Part shown: one piece after another, positions 9,618 through 19,376 of the stretch
How the letters are laid out: each line of letters starts with the position of its first letter
How positions within the stretch are numbered: the first letter of the stretch is position 1
DNA from: an uncultured Lachnospiraceae bacterium
GTDB lineage: Bacteria > Bacillota > Clostridia > Lachnospirales > Lachnospiraceae
Reading direction: 5' to 3'
Assembly (NCBI GenBank): GCA_910583605.1
Contig: CAJTXN010000001.1
Location: forward strand, 620,001-684,000
Length of the DNA stretch: 64,000 nt
Notes under the pieces: generated by a model
Told to the model about the DNA's origin: nothing
Databases searched by the model: none
Seen by the model: the letters and a program-made list of their open reading frames with translations, nothing else
Translations under genes and position numbers: made by a program

Positions 9618-10379
9618 TTAAATGCTGTCATTAATTTCATACAAATATGCCCGTCCCTGTTTTCCGATCATACGTATAATATCCAGATGACGCAGAATCT
9701 GAACCGCAATTCCGGCCATTCCCGAACTTACATGGGCCGCCTTGGCATAGTCGGCAGCCGTAAACGTATCCCCCAGTTCAATGGGAAGCATCTGCATATA
9801 ATCTTCCCTGCCGTCGATCCGCAGTTCTCCGGCAAGCCCCAGGGGAATCCGGTCATACCGGACCGAACCCTTCTTTTTATCCCGGCTCCAGCCGTTTAAT
9901 AACCGTATCTCTTCCAGGTCAATGAGCAGTAAACACAGATGAAGATGCTCGTCTGACAGATAATTTTTAATCCGGTATAGTTCCTTAAACGCATGATAAG
10001 GGGTTCCCTTTTTGGGAGATTTTCTTCCTGCTGTGATGGAACCGCTCTCTTCATCCAGCCATCGCAGATATTTGATATGCGGAATCGGATAAACTACGGT
10101 CACTTCATAATGTTTCAGGAAACAGCCCAGTTTCTCTCTCAGTCTGTTAAAATTGGCAGTCTGTATCTCAATGATATTGCCTTCCTGGTAAATATCGGCC
10201 ACATAGCCGTCCACCGGAATCTCATGATAATCCGTATCCGGCTCCATATAATGCTTTACAATAGCATGAACCGTCTTCTCACCCAATGTTCCGATTCCCT
10301 GTCTGTCACGCTGAATCCCTAAAACCTTTTTTTTTGCGGTTTCAAAACGCTCTGAGGCAGACTGACTGATGTATTCCAT
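9618..10379 (-). CDS. Unnamed protein: PD-(D/E)XK-like nuclease domain plus C-terminal winged helix
   Basis: 253 residues from the ATG at 10379, preferred over an in-frame ATG at 10391 because GGAG lies 6 nt upstream of it. The N-terminal half carries the spaced residues of a PD-(D/E)XK fold: GEKTVHAI with E34, VADIYQEG with D62, and IIEIQTANF with E71-x-Q73, giving an E...D...E-x-Q set. Residues ~195-250 look like a winged helix (FTAADYAKAAHVSSGMAGIA, then LRHLDIIRMIGKQGRAYLYE). It lies 55 bp after polC and is the last gene of that operon. No paper name is known to me; a role in DNA handling is inferred from the fold and neighbourhood. Catalytic activity is not proved by the motif alone. Confidence 0.55.
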   Translation of the reverse strand: MEYISQSASERFETAKKKVLGIQRDRQGIGTLGEKTVHAIVKHYMEPDTDYHEIPVDGYVADIYQEGNIIEIQTANFNRLREKLGCFLKHYEVTVVYPIPHIKYLRWLDEESGSITAGRKSPKKGTPYHAFKELYRIKNYLSDEHLHLCLLLIDLEEIRLLNGWSRDKKKGSVRYDRIPLGLAGELRIDGREDYMQMLPIELGDTFTAADYAKAAHVSSGMAGIAVQILRHLDIIRMIGKQGRAYLYEINDSI

Positions 10380-10434
10380 ACTAATCTCCATTCCGGTGAT
10401 AATTCTGCTCCCGGTTCCCGGAACCAGATCCGTT

Positions 10435-13400
10435 CTACTGCTTCATAATATCAAACAGCGATATCTGGTTGGATTCCGGCAGATCACCCAATATTCCCAG
10501 CTCATCCATAAAATCAATGATGGTTTTGCTGACCTTTGTCCGCATCCTGAAATCATCCTTGGATAAAAACGGTCCGTCCTTTGCCGCTTCCACAATGGAA
10601 TCCGCCGCTTTATCCCCCAGACCGTCTATGGCGCTCAATGCCGGCATGATCCGGTTTCCGAAAATCTGAAACTTTCTGGCCGCCACCTGAAATAAATCGA
10701 TCTGTTCAAATTCAAATCCCCTGGCATACATTTCCTGCACCAGTTTCATATCCTTTAACACGTCTTCTTCCTTGGCGGACAATTCTTTTCTGTCTTTCCG
10801 CTTTTTAAAATCCTCGATAAAGTATTCCAGTTTCTCTTTTCCCCGGCACATATATTCGTAACTGAATGCCGAGGCGCGGATACTGAAATAAGCGGCATAA
10901 TAGGCCAGCGGATAAAAAACCTTAAAATATGCGATCCGGTAAGCCATCATAACATAAGCGGCCGCATGTGCCTTAGGAAACATATATTTAATCTTCTGAC
11001 AGGATTCAATATACCAGTCCGGCACGTCATGTTTTTTCATTTCCCCGATCCATTCCGGTTTCAGCCCTTTTCCCTTACGGACGGACTCCATGATCTTAAA
11101 GGATTCCTCTGAATCCAGCCCCATATTGATCAGATAGATCATAATATCATCACGGGTACAGATGGCGGTGGAAATGGTACAATCCCCTTTCTTAATATAA
11201 TACTGGGCATTGTTCAGCCATACATCCGTACCGTGGGACAACCCGGAAATCCGTATTAAATCGGAAAAAGATTTCGGTTTCGTATCCTTTAACATCTGAA
11301 TAACGAAATCCGTTCCAAACTCCGGGATTCCAAGGGAACCCAGCTCACAGCCGCCGATATCCTCCGGGGTGATATCCAGCGCTTCGGTTCCGGCAAACAG
11401 CGACATAACCTCTTTATTATCCAGCGGAATATCTTTGGCATCCAATCCCGTGATATCTTCCAGCATACGGATCATGGTAGGATCATCATGGCCCAGAATA
11501 TCCAGCTTCAGCAGATTATGATCAATGGAATGATAATCAAAATGGGTGGTAACGGTTTTGGTGGTCATATCATTGGCAGGATGCTGCACCGGTGTAAATG
11601 TATTGATGTCCTTACCGATAGGCAGTACGATAATTCCGCCGGGATGCTGTCCCGTGGTCCTTCGGACTCCGGTACATCCTTCCGCAATACGGGTGACCTC
11701 ACACCGGCGCTTCTTAATTCCCCGTTCCTCGCAATACTTCCGGACATAGCCTTCCGCCGTCTTATCTGCCACCGTACCAATGGTTCCGGCCCGGAAGGTC
11801 TGACCCTTACCGAAGATAACCTCCGTATATTCATGGGCTTTACTCTGATATTCTCCCGAAAAGTTCAGGTCAATATCCGGCTCCTTATTTCCTTTGAAAC
11901 CGAGAAAGGTTTCAAAGGGAATGTCAAACCCGGCTTTCACCAGCTGTTCCCCGCAGTCCGGACAGACCTTATCCGGCATATCGCAGCCGGAAGCCCCTAC
12001 ATATTTCTTCACCTCTTCGGAGTCAAAATCATAATAATGACATTTTTTGCAATAATAATGGGCGCTTAACGGATTTACCTCGGTAATCCCCGCCATGGTA
12101 GCCACAAAGGAAGAACCCACGGAACCTCTGGAACCTACCAGATAACCGTCCTCATTGGATTTCCACACCAGCTTCTGGGCAATGATATACATTACCGCAA
12201 ATCCGTTGGAAATAATGGAATTCAATTCCCTCTCCAGCCGCTCTACCACAATTTCCGGCAGATGTTCCCCATACATTTCATGAGCGGTATTATAACAGAT
12301 GTCCCGAAGGGTCTGGTCGGAATTCTCAATGACCGGGGGACATTTATCCGGGCAGACCGGAAACATATTTTCCACCATATCCGCAATCTTATTGGTATTG
12401 GTCACTACGATTTCATAAGCTTTTTCGCTTCCCAGATACTTAAACTCCTCCAGCATTTCTTCAGTGGTTCTTAAATATAACGGCGCCTGGTCATCCGCAT
12501 CTTTAAAACCTTTGCTGGCCATAATGATCCTCCGGTACACTTCATCCTGAGGGTCCAGAAAATGGACATCACAAGTGGCAACCACCATCTTATTAAACTG
12601 ATTTCCCAAATCCACGATTTTCTTATTGATTTCAATCAGGTCTTCATTGGAATGAATATTCTCATGTCTTTCATCCTCAATCATAAACCGGTTGTTGCCC
12701 AGCGGCTGGATTTCCAGGTAATCATAAAAATTCACCAGTCCGGCGATCACTTCCTCTCCCTTTTCCTCCAGAATCGCCTGATACAGTTCCCCTGCTTCAC
12801 AGGCGGAACCAATGAGCAGACCCTCCCGGTACTTTAAAAAATCACTTTTCGGCACCCTTGGCCACCGGTGATAGTAGGTGACATGGGAATCCGAGACCAG
12901 CCGATACAGATTTTCCCGGCCGGTTTCATTGGTGGCCAGTATGATGGCATGATAAGAACGCTGTTTCTTTATATTTTCCACGGAGACACTTGCCATTTCA
13001 TTCAGCTCGTCCAGTGTATATACATCCCGGTCTTTTAACATCTTTACAAATTTTACAAATATCTCTGCGGTACATCCGGCATCGTCTACCGCCCTGTGAT
13101 GATTTTCCAGCGAAACATTCAATGCCTTTGCCACATTATTCAGCTTAAACTTACTGATCTGGGGTATCAGAATTCTTGACAGGGGCACCGTATCTACAAT
13201 GGTAAACGCATGGGGCAGTTTCTGTTTTTCCGCTTCATGGATAATAAATCCCGTATCAAATTCCGCATTATGGGCAACCAGTACACAATCTTTGGAAAAC
13301 TCCAGAAATTCCGGTAAAACTTCCTCTATTTCCGGTGCATCCATGACCATGCTGTCGCTGATTCCCGTCAGATTTTCTATCTGAAAGGGAATCGGCTCTT

Positions 13401-14949
13401 TCGGATTGACAAATGTGCTGAACCGGTCCGTAATCTTTCCGCCGGATACCTTTACCGCACCGATTTCAATGATTTTATTTTTTCGTACGCTTAATCCGGT
13501 GGTTTCCAGATCAAACACCACATAATCATCATCTAAAGACTGATTTTGGGAATGAACTACAATCTCCTTTAAATCATCTACCAGATAAGCTTCTACTCCG
13601 TAAATCACCTTAAAATCAAAAGGCTCCTTAAAACTGAATTTTCCCTCCAGTTTCTGCAGCGCATGCCATGCTTCGGTAAATCCCTGCACCACGCCATGGT
13701 CTGTAATGGCAAGCGCCCTATGCCCCCATTCCTTACACCGGGCAATCAGGGATTTGGCATCCGCCACGCCGTCCATATCACTGAGCTTTGTGTGGCAATG
13801 CAGCTCCACACGTTTTTCGGCGCTGTTATCCATACGTTTCACCGAAAAATCCGTGGTCTTCATAATCCCGTTGACCGAGCTGATTACCAGGTCATTATCA
13901 AATTTATCCAGAACCGTAATTCCCTTTACCTTAATATATGTACCTTTTTTCAGATTTCCCCGCAGCTCCTCCAGATTTTCATCCCGGACAAACATTTTAA
14001 AAACAATGGAATCCGTAAAATCGGTAATGGTAACGCTTACAATGGTTCTCTCATTTTTAATCGGACGCTCTTCCACCAGACGAATCTGGCCCCGCACCGT
14101 TACTTCTCCCATTTCCCCGTCAATCTCTTTCAGTTCCATGGCGGGATTGTCAAATTCACGTCCGAAAATAACATTTGGATTATCGGAACGCCGATAGCCC
14201 CGTTGAAATCCTCCCTCTTTTTTTCTGAAGGAATAATCACCGGTTCCGGCAGAAGCCTCCCTGCCTCCGGTACTTCCTTTTTCAGCCACGCTTCCTGCCG
14301 GTTTTGCCTTCCCTCCGGATGCCTTCTCTCCGTCTGCTTCCGGATTTCTGTTCTTTGAAGCCTGAATTTTTTCTTCCACCCGGGCAACAATGGCCGCCAC
14401 TTCATTTTCCATCTGAATTTCATTCAGTTTTGTATACCGGCTCTGCTCCGGCTCCAGATATTCATATCTCACTTCCACGGGAATCCCGCAGCGCTCGTTA
14501 AAAATTTTTTCCAGTATGCGCTTCAGTTCCCCTGATTTTACGGTAGAAATAACCGTTTCCGGCACCTTTAAGACCATAATGTCTTCCTGAAACGATACCT
14601 CCGCCCGGCTCAGGATACTATATTCCATACGGCTGTAATGATAGATTTCCTTCAGAATACTTTCCCGGTAAGCTGCATACAGATTCTCAGGATTGTACTG
14701 TGCCGACAGATGGAACTGTTCAATAATTTTAATCTGTACCCCCTGTCGTGCAAACAGTTTTTCAATACATTGTTCCACTTTAAAGACCGCCTCTTTCTGA
14801 ATCAGGCGGTCACTGTCAATGTATACACGAATACAATTTTTCGTGCGGTTATTTACCACACGTTTTACCATCACATTGCCGAATATCCCTGTCAGTTCAT
14901 CACTTAACTGCAATGTGGAAAATACTTCTAAAAAATTCTTTGGTTCCAT
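10435..14949 (-). CDS. polC: DNA polymerase III alpha subunit, PolC type
   Basis: 1504 residues, close to the usual PolC length of about 1430-1510. In order: N-terminal domain, an acidic/Gly-rich linker near residues 195-255, an OB-fold segment near residues 285-360 (GEVTVRGQIRLVEERP), a PHP domain starting near residue 383 (ELHCHTKLSDMDG, AITDHGVVQGF), a DEDDh proofreading exonuclease inserted near residue 478 (VVFDLETTGLS, VAHNAEFDTGF, HHRAVDDAG), then polymerase palm and fingers with GSRGSVGSSFVATMAGITEV and PDIDLNFSGEYQ. A zinc-finger-like CKKCHYYDFD ... CPDCGEQ lies between the polymerase motifs, as in PolC. It replicates the chromosome. It starts 20 bp after the ispG stop. Confidence 0.98.
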   Translation of the reverse strand: MEPKNFLEVFSTLQLSDELTGIFGNVMVKRVVNNRTKNCIRVYIDSDRLIQKEAVFKVEQCIEKLFARQGVQIKIIEQFHLSAQYNPENLYAAYRESILKEIYHYSRMEYSILSRAEVSFQEDIMVLKVPETVISTVKSGELKRILEKIFNERCGIPVEVRYEYLEPEQSRYTKLNEIQMENEVAAIVARVEEKIQASKNRNPEADGEKASGGKAKPAGSVAEKGSTGGREASAGTGDYSFRKKEGGFQRGYRRSDNPNVIFGREFDNPAMELKEIDGEMGEVTVRGQIRLVEERPIKNERTIVSVTITDFTDSIVFKMFVRDENLEELRGNLKKGTYIKVKGITVLDKFDNDLVISSVNGIMKTTDFSVKRMDNSAEKRVELHCHTKLSDMDGVADAKSLIARCKEWGHRALAITDHGVVQGFTEAWHALQKLEGKFSFKEPFDFKVIYGVEAYLVDDLKEIVVHSQNQSLDDDYVVFDLETTGLSVRKNKIIEIGAVKVSGGKITDRFSTFVNPKEPIPFQIENLTGISDSMVMDAPEIEEVLPEFLEFSKDCVLVAHNAEFDTGFIIHEAEKQKLPHAFTIVDTVPLSRILIPQISKFKLNNVAKALNVSLENHHRAVDDAGCTAEIFVKFVKMLKDRDVYTLDELNEMASVSVENIKKQRSYHAIILATNETGRENLYRLVSDSHVTYYHRWPRVPKSDFLKYREGLLIGSACEAGELYQAILEEKGEEVIAGLVNFYDYLEIQPLGNNRFMIEDERHENIHSNEDLIEINKKIVDLGNQFNKMVVATCDVHFLDPQDEVYRRIIMASKGFKDADDQAPLYLRTTEEMLEEFKYLGSEKAYEIVVTNTNKIADMVENMFPVCPDKCPPVIENSDQTLRDICYNTAHEMYGEHLPEIVVERLERELNSIISNGFAVMYIIAQKLVWKSNEDGYLVGSRGSVGSSFVATMAGITEVNPLSAHYYCKKCHYYDFDSEEVKKYVGASGCDMPDKVCPDCGEQLVKAGFDIPFETFLGFKGNKEPDIDLNFSGEYQSKAHEYTEVIFGKGQTFRAGTIGTVADKTAEGYVRKYCEERGIKKRRCEVTRIAEGCTGVRRTTGQHPGGIIVLPIGKDINTFTPVQHPANDMTTKTVTTHFDYHSIDHNLLKLDILGHDDPTMIRMLEDITGLDAKDIPLDNKEVMSLFAGTEALDITPEDIGGCELGSLGIPEFGTDFVIQMLKDTKPKSFSDLIRISGLSHGTDVWLNNAQYYIKKGDCTISTAICTRDDIMIYLINMGLDSEESFKIMESVRKGKGLKPEWIGEMKKHDVPDWYIESCQKIKYMFPKAHAAAYVMMAYRIAYFKVFYPLAYYAAYFSIRASAFSYEYMCRGKEKLEYFIEDFKKRKDRKELSAKEEDVLKDMKLVQEMYARGFEFEQIDLFQVAARKFQIFGNRIMPALSAIDGLGDKAADSIVEAAKDGPFLSKDDFRMRTKVSKTIIDFMDELGILGDLPESNQISLFDIMKQ

Positions 14950-14969
14950 ATCCGCTTACCATCCTGCCG

Positions 14970-16034
14970 TTATTCCACTTTTTCTGCCATCTGTTCCAGT
15001 TCCTTTTCAAATTCGGAAAGCAGCTCCTGTTCCGGTACTTTCCGGATGATTTCGCCTTTTTTTATAATCAGACCTTCCCCATGTCCGCCGGCAATTCCCA
15101 GATCCGCTTCTCTTGCTTCTCCCGGTCCGTTAACCGCACAGCCCATGACAGCCACCTTTAAATCCCCTTTATATTTTGTCACAATGGATTCTACCTGAGC
15201 TGCCAGCCCGATCAGATCAATCCGGGTCCGTCCGCAGGTAGGACAGGATACCACCTGAATTCCCCCGGTCCGGATTCCCAGTGTCTGAAGAATGAGATTC
15301 GCCGTCCGAACCTCCTCCACCGGATTTCCGGTCAGGGATACCCGTATGGTATCACCGATTCCCTGATATAATATAATGCCAAGCCCCACCGATGATTTAA
15401 TATTGCCCGAATATAAAGTTCCTGCCTCGGTAATTCCCACATGCAGAGGATAGGAAGTCTGTCCTGCTATGAGTTCATGTGCCTTAATACACATCATAAC
15501 ATCTGATGACTTAATGCTGATGACCAGATTGTCATATCCCATGGATTCTATCAGCCGGACTTTGTCCAATGCACTTTCTGCCAGACCTTCCGCTGTCACC
15601 CTTCCATATTTCTCCAAAATGTTTTTTTCCAGGGAACCGCTGTTTACACCCACACGAATCGGAATTTCCCTCTCCTTTGCCACGTCCACAACGGCCTGTA
15701 CTTTTGACCGGTCCCCGATATTTCCGGGATTGATCCGGATCTTATCCGCACCATGTTCCATGGCGGCAATGGCCAGGCGGTAATCGAAATGGATATCCGC
15801 CACCAGCGGAATCAATATCTGCTCTTTGATTTTCCCGATTGCTGCGGCTGCCTCCATCGTAGGCACCGCACATCGGATAATATCACAGCCTGCCACAGTC
15901 AGCTCTTTGATCTGGCTGACTGTAGCTTCCACGTCTTCTGTCTTTGTATTGGTCATGGACTGAATCAGTATATCATTTCCGCCGCCGATATATCTGTCAC
16001 CAATCCGGACAACCTTTGTATGCTCTCTCACCAT
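14970..16034 (-). CDS. ispG: 4-hydroxy-3-methylbut-2-enyl diphosphate synthase (GcpE/IspG)
   Basis: 354 residues; the start is supported by AGGAG 7 nt upstream. It catalyses the sixth step of the MEP isoprenoid pathway using a 4Fe-4S cluster. Signature segments visible: IQSMTNTKTEDVEATV at the N-terminus, ADIHFDYRLA, IRINPGNIG, and the C-terminal cluster ligands SCPTCGRTR and MGCAVNGPGEAREADLG. It lies between rseP and polC with short gaps and shares the operon with dxr, so two MEP enzymes are co-transcribed with uppS and cdsA. Confidence 0.97.
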   Translation of the reverse strand: MVREHTKVVRIGDRYIGGGNDILIQSMTNTKTEDVEATVSQIKELTVAGCDIIRCAVPTMEAAAAIGKIKEQILIPLVADIHFDYRLAIAAMEHGADKIRINPGNIGDRSKVQAVVDVAKEREIPIRVGVNSGSLEKNILEKYGRVTAEGLAESALDKVRLIESMGYDNLVISIKSSDVMMCIKAHELIAGQTSYPLHVGITEAGTLYSGNIKSSVGLGIILYQGIGDTIRVSLTGNPVEEVRTANLILQTLGIRTGGIQVVSCPTCGRTRIDLIGLAAQVESIVTKYKGDLKVAVMGCAVNGPGEAREADLGIAGGHGEGLIIKKGEIIRKVPEQELLSEFEKELEQMAEKVE

Positions 16035-16083
16035 TTCATTCTCCTAACAACTCCAAAGTATATCATTCCTGAAAAAACATTTT

Positions 16084-17358
16084 CTATAACAATTTTCCGA
16101 TATCATTAAACAAAATAAGCACCATTAAGACCATAAGAACAACCATACCTATCAGATGGATAACCGCTTCCCTCTCTCTCTTCACAGGTTTACCCCTGAC
16201 TGCCTCAATAAACAGGAATACCAGCCTGCCGCCGTCCAGCGCCGGCAGCGGAAACAGATTCAGGACACCCAGGTTCACGCTGAACAATACAATCAGATAT
16301 GCAATATTTAAAAATACATACCTGGCTCCGTCACTTTTTGACTCGTTATAGGCATCTCCTACGATACTTACAATTCCTACCGGGCCGGATACATCATCGG
16401 TACTCACCTGTCCGGTAAACAGCATATAGAAACTCTTTAATGTAGATTCCATATCATAACGAAGTTCCGTAAAACTATAACGCAGTGTCTGAAGCGGAGA
16501 AGCATCCACTCTGTACATACTGAAATTAAAACCGGTGGAATAAGCCCTGGTTGGTGTCATGGTAAACGTCAGAGATTCCTTATCCCTGGTCACGGTAATT
16601 TCTACCGGCTCACCGCTCAAAGGTTTCTTATCCAGTAATTCTTTTAATTCCGAACCGCTTGCCACCTTATTTCCGTCTATGGACGTTATAATGTCACCTT
16701 GTTTAATTCCTGCCTGCGCTGCTGCGCTGCCTTTTACTACTTCCGTTGTTTCACACGGATCGGCAGTATCATAATAGGAAACGCCCATACTGTAGCGTTC
16801 CGTAGCCGGCATTTGAATCTTATGCTCTTTACCGTCACGCTCAAACGTAATATCAATATCCTTTCCGGTCGTGGAATGCATATACTGATATAACCACAGG
16901 TCTCTGGATATCACTATTTTTTTTCCGTCATATTCTTTTATAACATCGCCTTCCTGCAGTCCTGCCGCTTCGGCGCCGGAGCCTTCCGCCACATACACCA
17001 CGGAACACTCATCCCATCCTTCCATTCCTATGATTACAATAGACAATACAAATGCAAGGATAAAATTAAAAATCGGTCCTGCGGCTATAACGGATATCCT
17101 CGCCCATACCGACTTACTGTTAAAAGAATTATCGCTGTTATCATCTTCATCTTCCCCCACCATCATACAGGAGCCGCCGAAGGGTATGAGTTTCCATGAA
17201 TATTTCGTTTCTTTTCTGGTAAAACTCACAATCCTCGGCCCCATGCCCAGGGAAAATTCTGTTACACCAATTCCGTTTTTCTTCGCCAATAAAAAATGTC
17301 CAAATTCATGTATCAGTACCAATACACTGAATACAATTAAAGATAAAATTATACTCAT
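16084..17358 (-). CDS. rseP: Site-2 membrane metalloprotease RseP (M50)
   Basis: 424 residues. The zinc motif H17-E18-F19-G20-H21 lies in the first transmembrane segment. The third metal ligand is in LDGGRLVFLFIEAVRGK near residue 375. Two PDZ-like domains occupy residues ~115-260 (LQEGDVIKEYDGKKI and IKQGDIITSIDGNKV), one more than many Gram-positive homologues carry. Transmembrane segments lie near residues 5-25, 100-120, 335-365 and 400-420. It cuts transmembrane anti-sigma factors or signal peptide remnants within the membrane. A possible substrate class in this genome is the membrane partner of the sigma factor at 56581-57132, but that link is only a guess. Confidence 0.95.
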   Translation of the reverse strand: MSIILSLIVFSVLVLIHEFGHFLLAKKNGIGVTEFSLGMGPRIVSFTRKETKYSWKLIPFGGSCMMVGEDEDDNSDNSFNSKSVWARISVIAAGPIFNFILAFVLSIVIIGMEGWDECSVVYVAEGSGAEAAGLQEGDVIKEYDGKKIVISRDLWLYQYMHSTTGKDIDITFERDGKEHKIQMPATERYSMGVSYYDTADPCETTEVVKGSAAAQAGIKQGDIITSIDGNKVASGSELKELLDKKPLSGEPVEITVTRDKESLTFTMTPTRAYSTGFNFSMYRVDASPLQTLRYSFTELRYDMESTLKSFYMLFTGQVSTDDVSGPVGIVSIVGDAYNESKSDGARYVFLNIAYLIVLFSVNLGVLNLFPLPALDGGRLVFLFIEAVRGKPVKREREAVIHLIGMVVLMVLMVLILFNDIGKLL

Positions 17359-17379
17359 TCTCTAACCCTTTCCGGACGC

Positions 17380-18522
17380 CTACATGCGCTCTCTTACTGA
17401 TTCATATGCTTCCTGTTCCGCCTTTAGAATCTCATTTAAATCAGGATTTTCCACCTTTTTATGTTTTTGCATGGCATATTCAATCAATTCCGCAATCTCC
17501 AAGAACCGGATATTTCCTTTTAAAAATTCACTGACTGCCCGTTCATTCGCTGCATTAAATACGGTTGGCATACTTCCGCCTGCCCTTCCAGCCTGATAGG
17601 CAAGCCGGAATCCGCGGAACGTATCTCCGTCCGGTGTTTCAAAACTGATGCTGCCAAGCTTTGCAAAATCCACCCGTTCGGTATTTAATGTCTTTCTGTC
17701 CGGAAAATAAAATGCATACTGAATCGGAAGTTTCATATCCGGCGTTCCAAGCTGTGCCATGATACCGCCGTCCACATACTGTACCATAGAATGAATCAGA
17801 CTCTGGGGCTGTACCACCACGTCAATCTTATCAAAATCCACATCAAACAGCCATCTGGCCTCAATGACTTCCAACCCTTTATTCACCAGTGTTGCAGAAT
17901 CTATGGTAATCTTTTTTCCCATGGACCAGTTGGGATGATTTAAAGCCTCCTGTACGGTTACATCTTTCAAATCCTCCCGTTTTCTGCCCCGGAAGGGACC
18001 GCCGGAAGCCGTAAGAATGATTTTCTCCACCTGTTCCCGTTTATTTCCCTGCAGCGACTGGAAGATGGCGCTGTGCTCACTGTCCACCGGCAGAATCCTG
18101 ACCTGCCGCTCTTCTGCCAGAGGCAATATGATATGTCCTGCCGTTACAAGGGTCTCTTTGTTTGCCAGAGCAATATCTTTTCCGGCCTGAATCGCCGCAA
18201 TCGTAGGGCGGATTCCGATCATGCCCACAACCGCCGTCAATACCATTTCTGCTTTTGGTATCACTGCCGCCTCAATTAACCCTTCCATACCTGAAACCAC
18301 CTTCACATCCAGGTCTTTGACCGCCAGACGTAAACCGGCTGCTTTGGATTCATCAAATATACAGACCAGTTCCGGCCGGAATTCCCGAATCTGCCGCTCC
18401 AGCAATTCAGTATTACTTCCCGCCGCCAGCGCCGCAACCTTCAAATCCCGGTTTTCCCTTACGATTTCCAATGCCTGTGTACCAATGGAGCCTGTCGACC
18501 CCAGTATTGAAATATATTTCAA
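17380..18522 (-). CDS. dxr: 1-deoxy-D-xylulose-5-phosphate reductoisomerase
   Basis: 380 residues, the normal length. It converts DXP to MEP with NADPH. Visible motifs: the Rossmann start ISILGSTGSIGTQALEIV, ALANKETLVTAG, LPVDSEHSAIFQ for metal and substrate, LTASGGPFRG, and NHPNWSMGKKITIDSATL followed by MNKGLE-type VNKGLEVIEA. The start follows GGAGG. It is 25 bp after cdsA and 21 bp before rseP, so it is co-transcribed with the envelope cluster. Confidence 0.97.
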   Translation of the reverse strand: MKYISILGSTGSIGTQALEIVRENRDLKVAALAAGSNTELLERQIREFRPELVCIFDESKAAGLRLAVKDLDVKVVSGMEGLIEAAVIPKAEMVLTAVVGMIGIRPTIAAIQAGKDIALANKETLVTAGHIILPLAEERQVRILPVDSEHSAIFQSLQGNKREQVEKIILTASGGPFRGRKREDLKDVTVQEALNHPNWSMGKKITIDSATLVNKGLEVIEARWLFDVDFDKIDVVVQPQSLIHSMVQYVDGGIMAQLGTPDMKLPIQYAFYFPDRKTLNTERVDFAKLGSISFETPDGDTFRGFRLAYQAGRAGGSMPTVFNAANERAVSEFLKGNIRFLEIAELIEYAMQKHKKVENPDLNEILKAEQEAYESVRERM

Positions 18523-18547
18523 CGTTCTCGCCTCCCGCCATTCTGTT

Positions 18548-19375
18548 TTATCCCAAAATCGTGATAAAATAGTAAATAATTGGTGCAGTGATTATGACGC
18601 TGTCAAATCTGTCTAAAATTCCGCCATGACCCGGTATCAGTTTCCCATAATCTTTAATTTCATGATTTCTTTTAATTCCTGATGCCGCCAAATCCCCAAT
18701 CTGGGATATCATTCCGCCTACTGCACACACCGCCGGGAACAGAATCATGGGATTATCCAGAGAAATATGTTCCTGAAATATATATGCATATACAAATCCC
18801 AGCAATGCGGCTCCCGCCACACCACCGATTCCGCCTTCCACGGATTTCTTCGGACTTAAAACAGGAGCCATCTTATGCTTTCCAAACATAACGCCTACCA
18901 GATATGCACAGGTATCGCAGCCCCAGGAGCATAAAAATATGAGCCATACCACATATTTACCATCTTCCATGCCCCGGACCTGATAAATATAGGATAACAT
19001 CAACACAACATAAAACATTCCGAAAAAGACCGCCATAATTTCATCTGCATTATATTTCGGAAATGTAAACACATAAGCCGCCAGTAAAAGGATAAGATAC
19101 AAAATAAAAAACAGCAGAAGATATTCTGACAAATCCATCCGAAGCAGCACATAGTATGCAGCAGTTGCCATATATCCTAAAATTCCCGGCAATTTCTTCT
19201 CCATTCCGAATACTTTTGCCAGTTCATAAAACCCGATCAGTGAAACGGCGCCAATCGTAACCAGCAGCACATCTTCCCCAAGAATTATGGTAACAAGAGC
19301 TATAATAACAAGAATGATTCCACTGACGGTTCTTTCCAAAAATGACCTGGTCATAAGTTTTTTTATCGCCGACAT
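18548..19375 (-). CDS. cdsA: Phosphatidate cytidylyltransferase
   Basis: 275 residues with about eight transmembrane segments. It makes CDP-diacylglycerol from phosphatidate and CTP. The family signature is at the C-terminus: SQIGDLAASGIKRNHEIKDYG followed by LIPGHGGILDRFDS. The stop of uppS lies 1 nt upstream of its ATG, and the ribosome site GAGGTG is within the last codons of uppS, so translation is probably coupled. Confidence 0.96.
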   Translation of the reverse strand: MSAIKKLMTRSFLERTVSGIILVIIALVTIILGEDVLLVTIGAVSLIGFYELAKVFGMEKKLPGILGYMATAAYYVLLRMDLSEYLLLFFILYLILLLAAYVFTFPKYNADEIMAVFFGMFYVVLMLSYIYQVRGMEDGKYVVWLIFLCSWGCDTCAYLVGVMFGKHKMAPVLSPKKSVEGGIGGVAGAALLGFVYAYIFQEHISLDNPMILFPAVCAVGGMISQIGDLAASGIKRNHEIKDYGKLIPGHGGILDRFDSVIITAPIIYYFITILG

Positions 19376-19376
19376 A

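Noticed and set aside
11488..12069. Long open frame on the plus strand inside polC
   Set aside because: It is antisense to highly conserved polymerase motifs and has no start context.
13663..14358. Another long plus-strand frame inside polC
   Set aside because: Antisense to the exonuclease, PHP and OB regions; codon use is that of a shadow frame.
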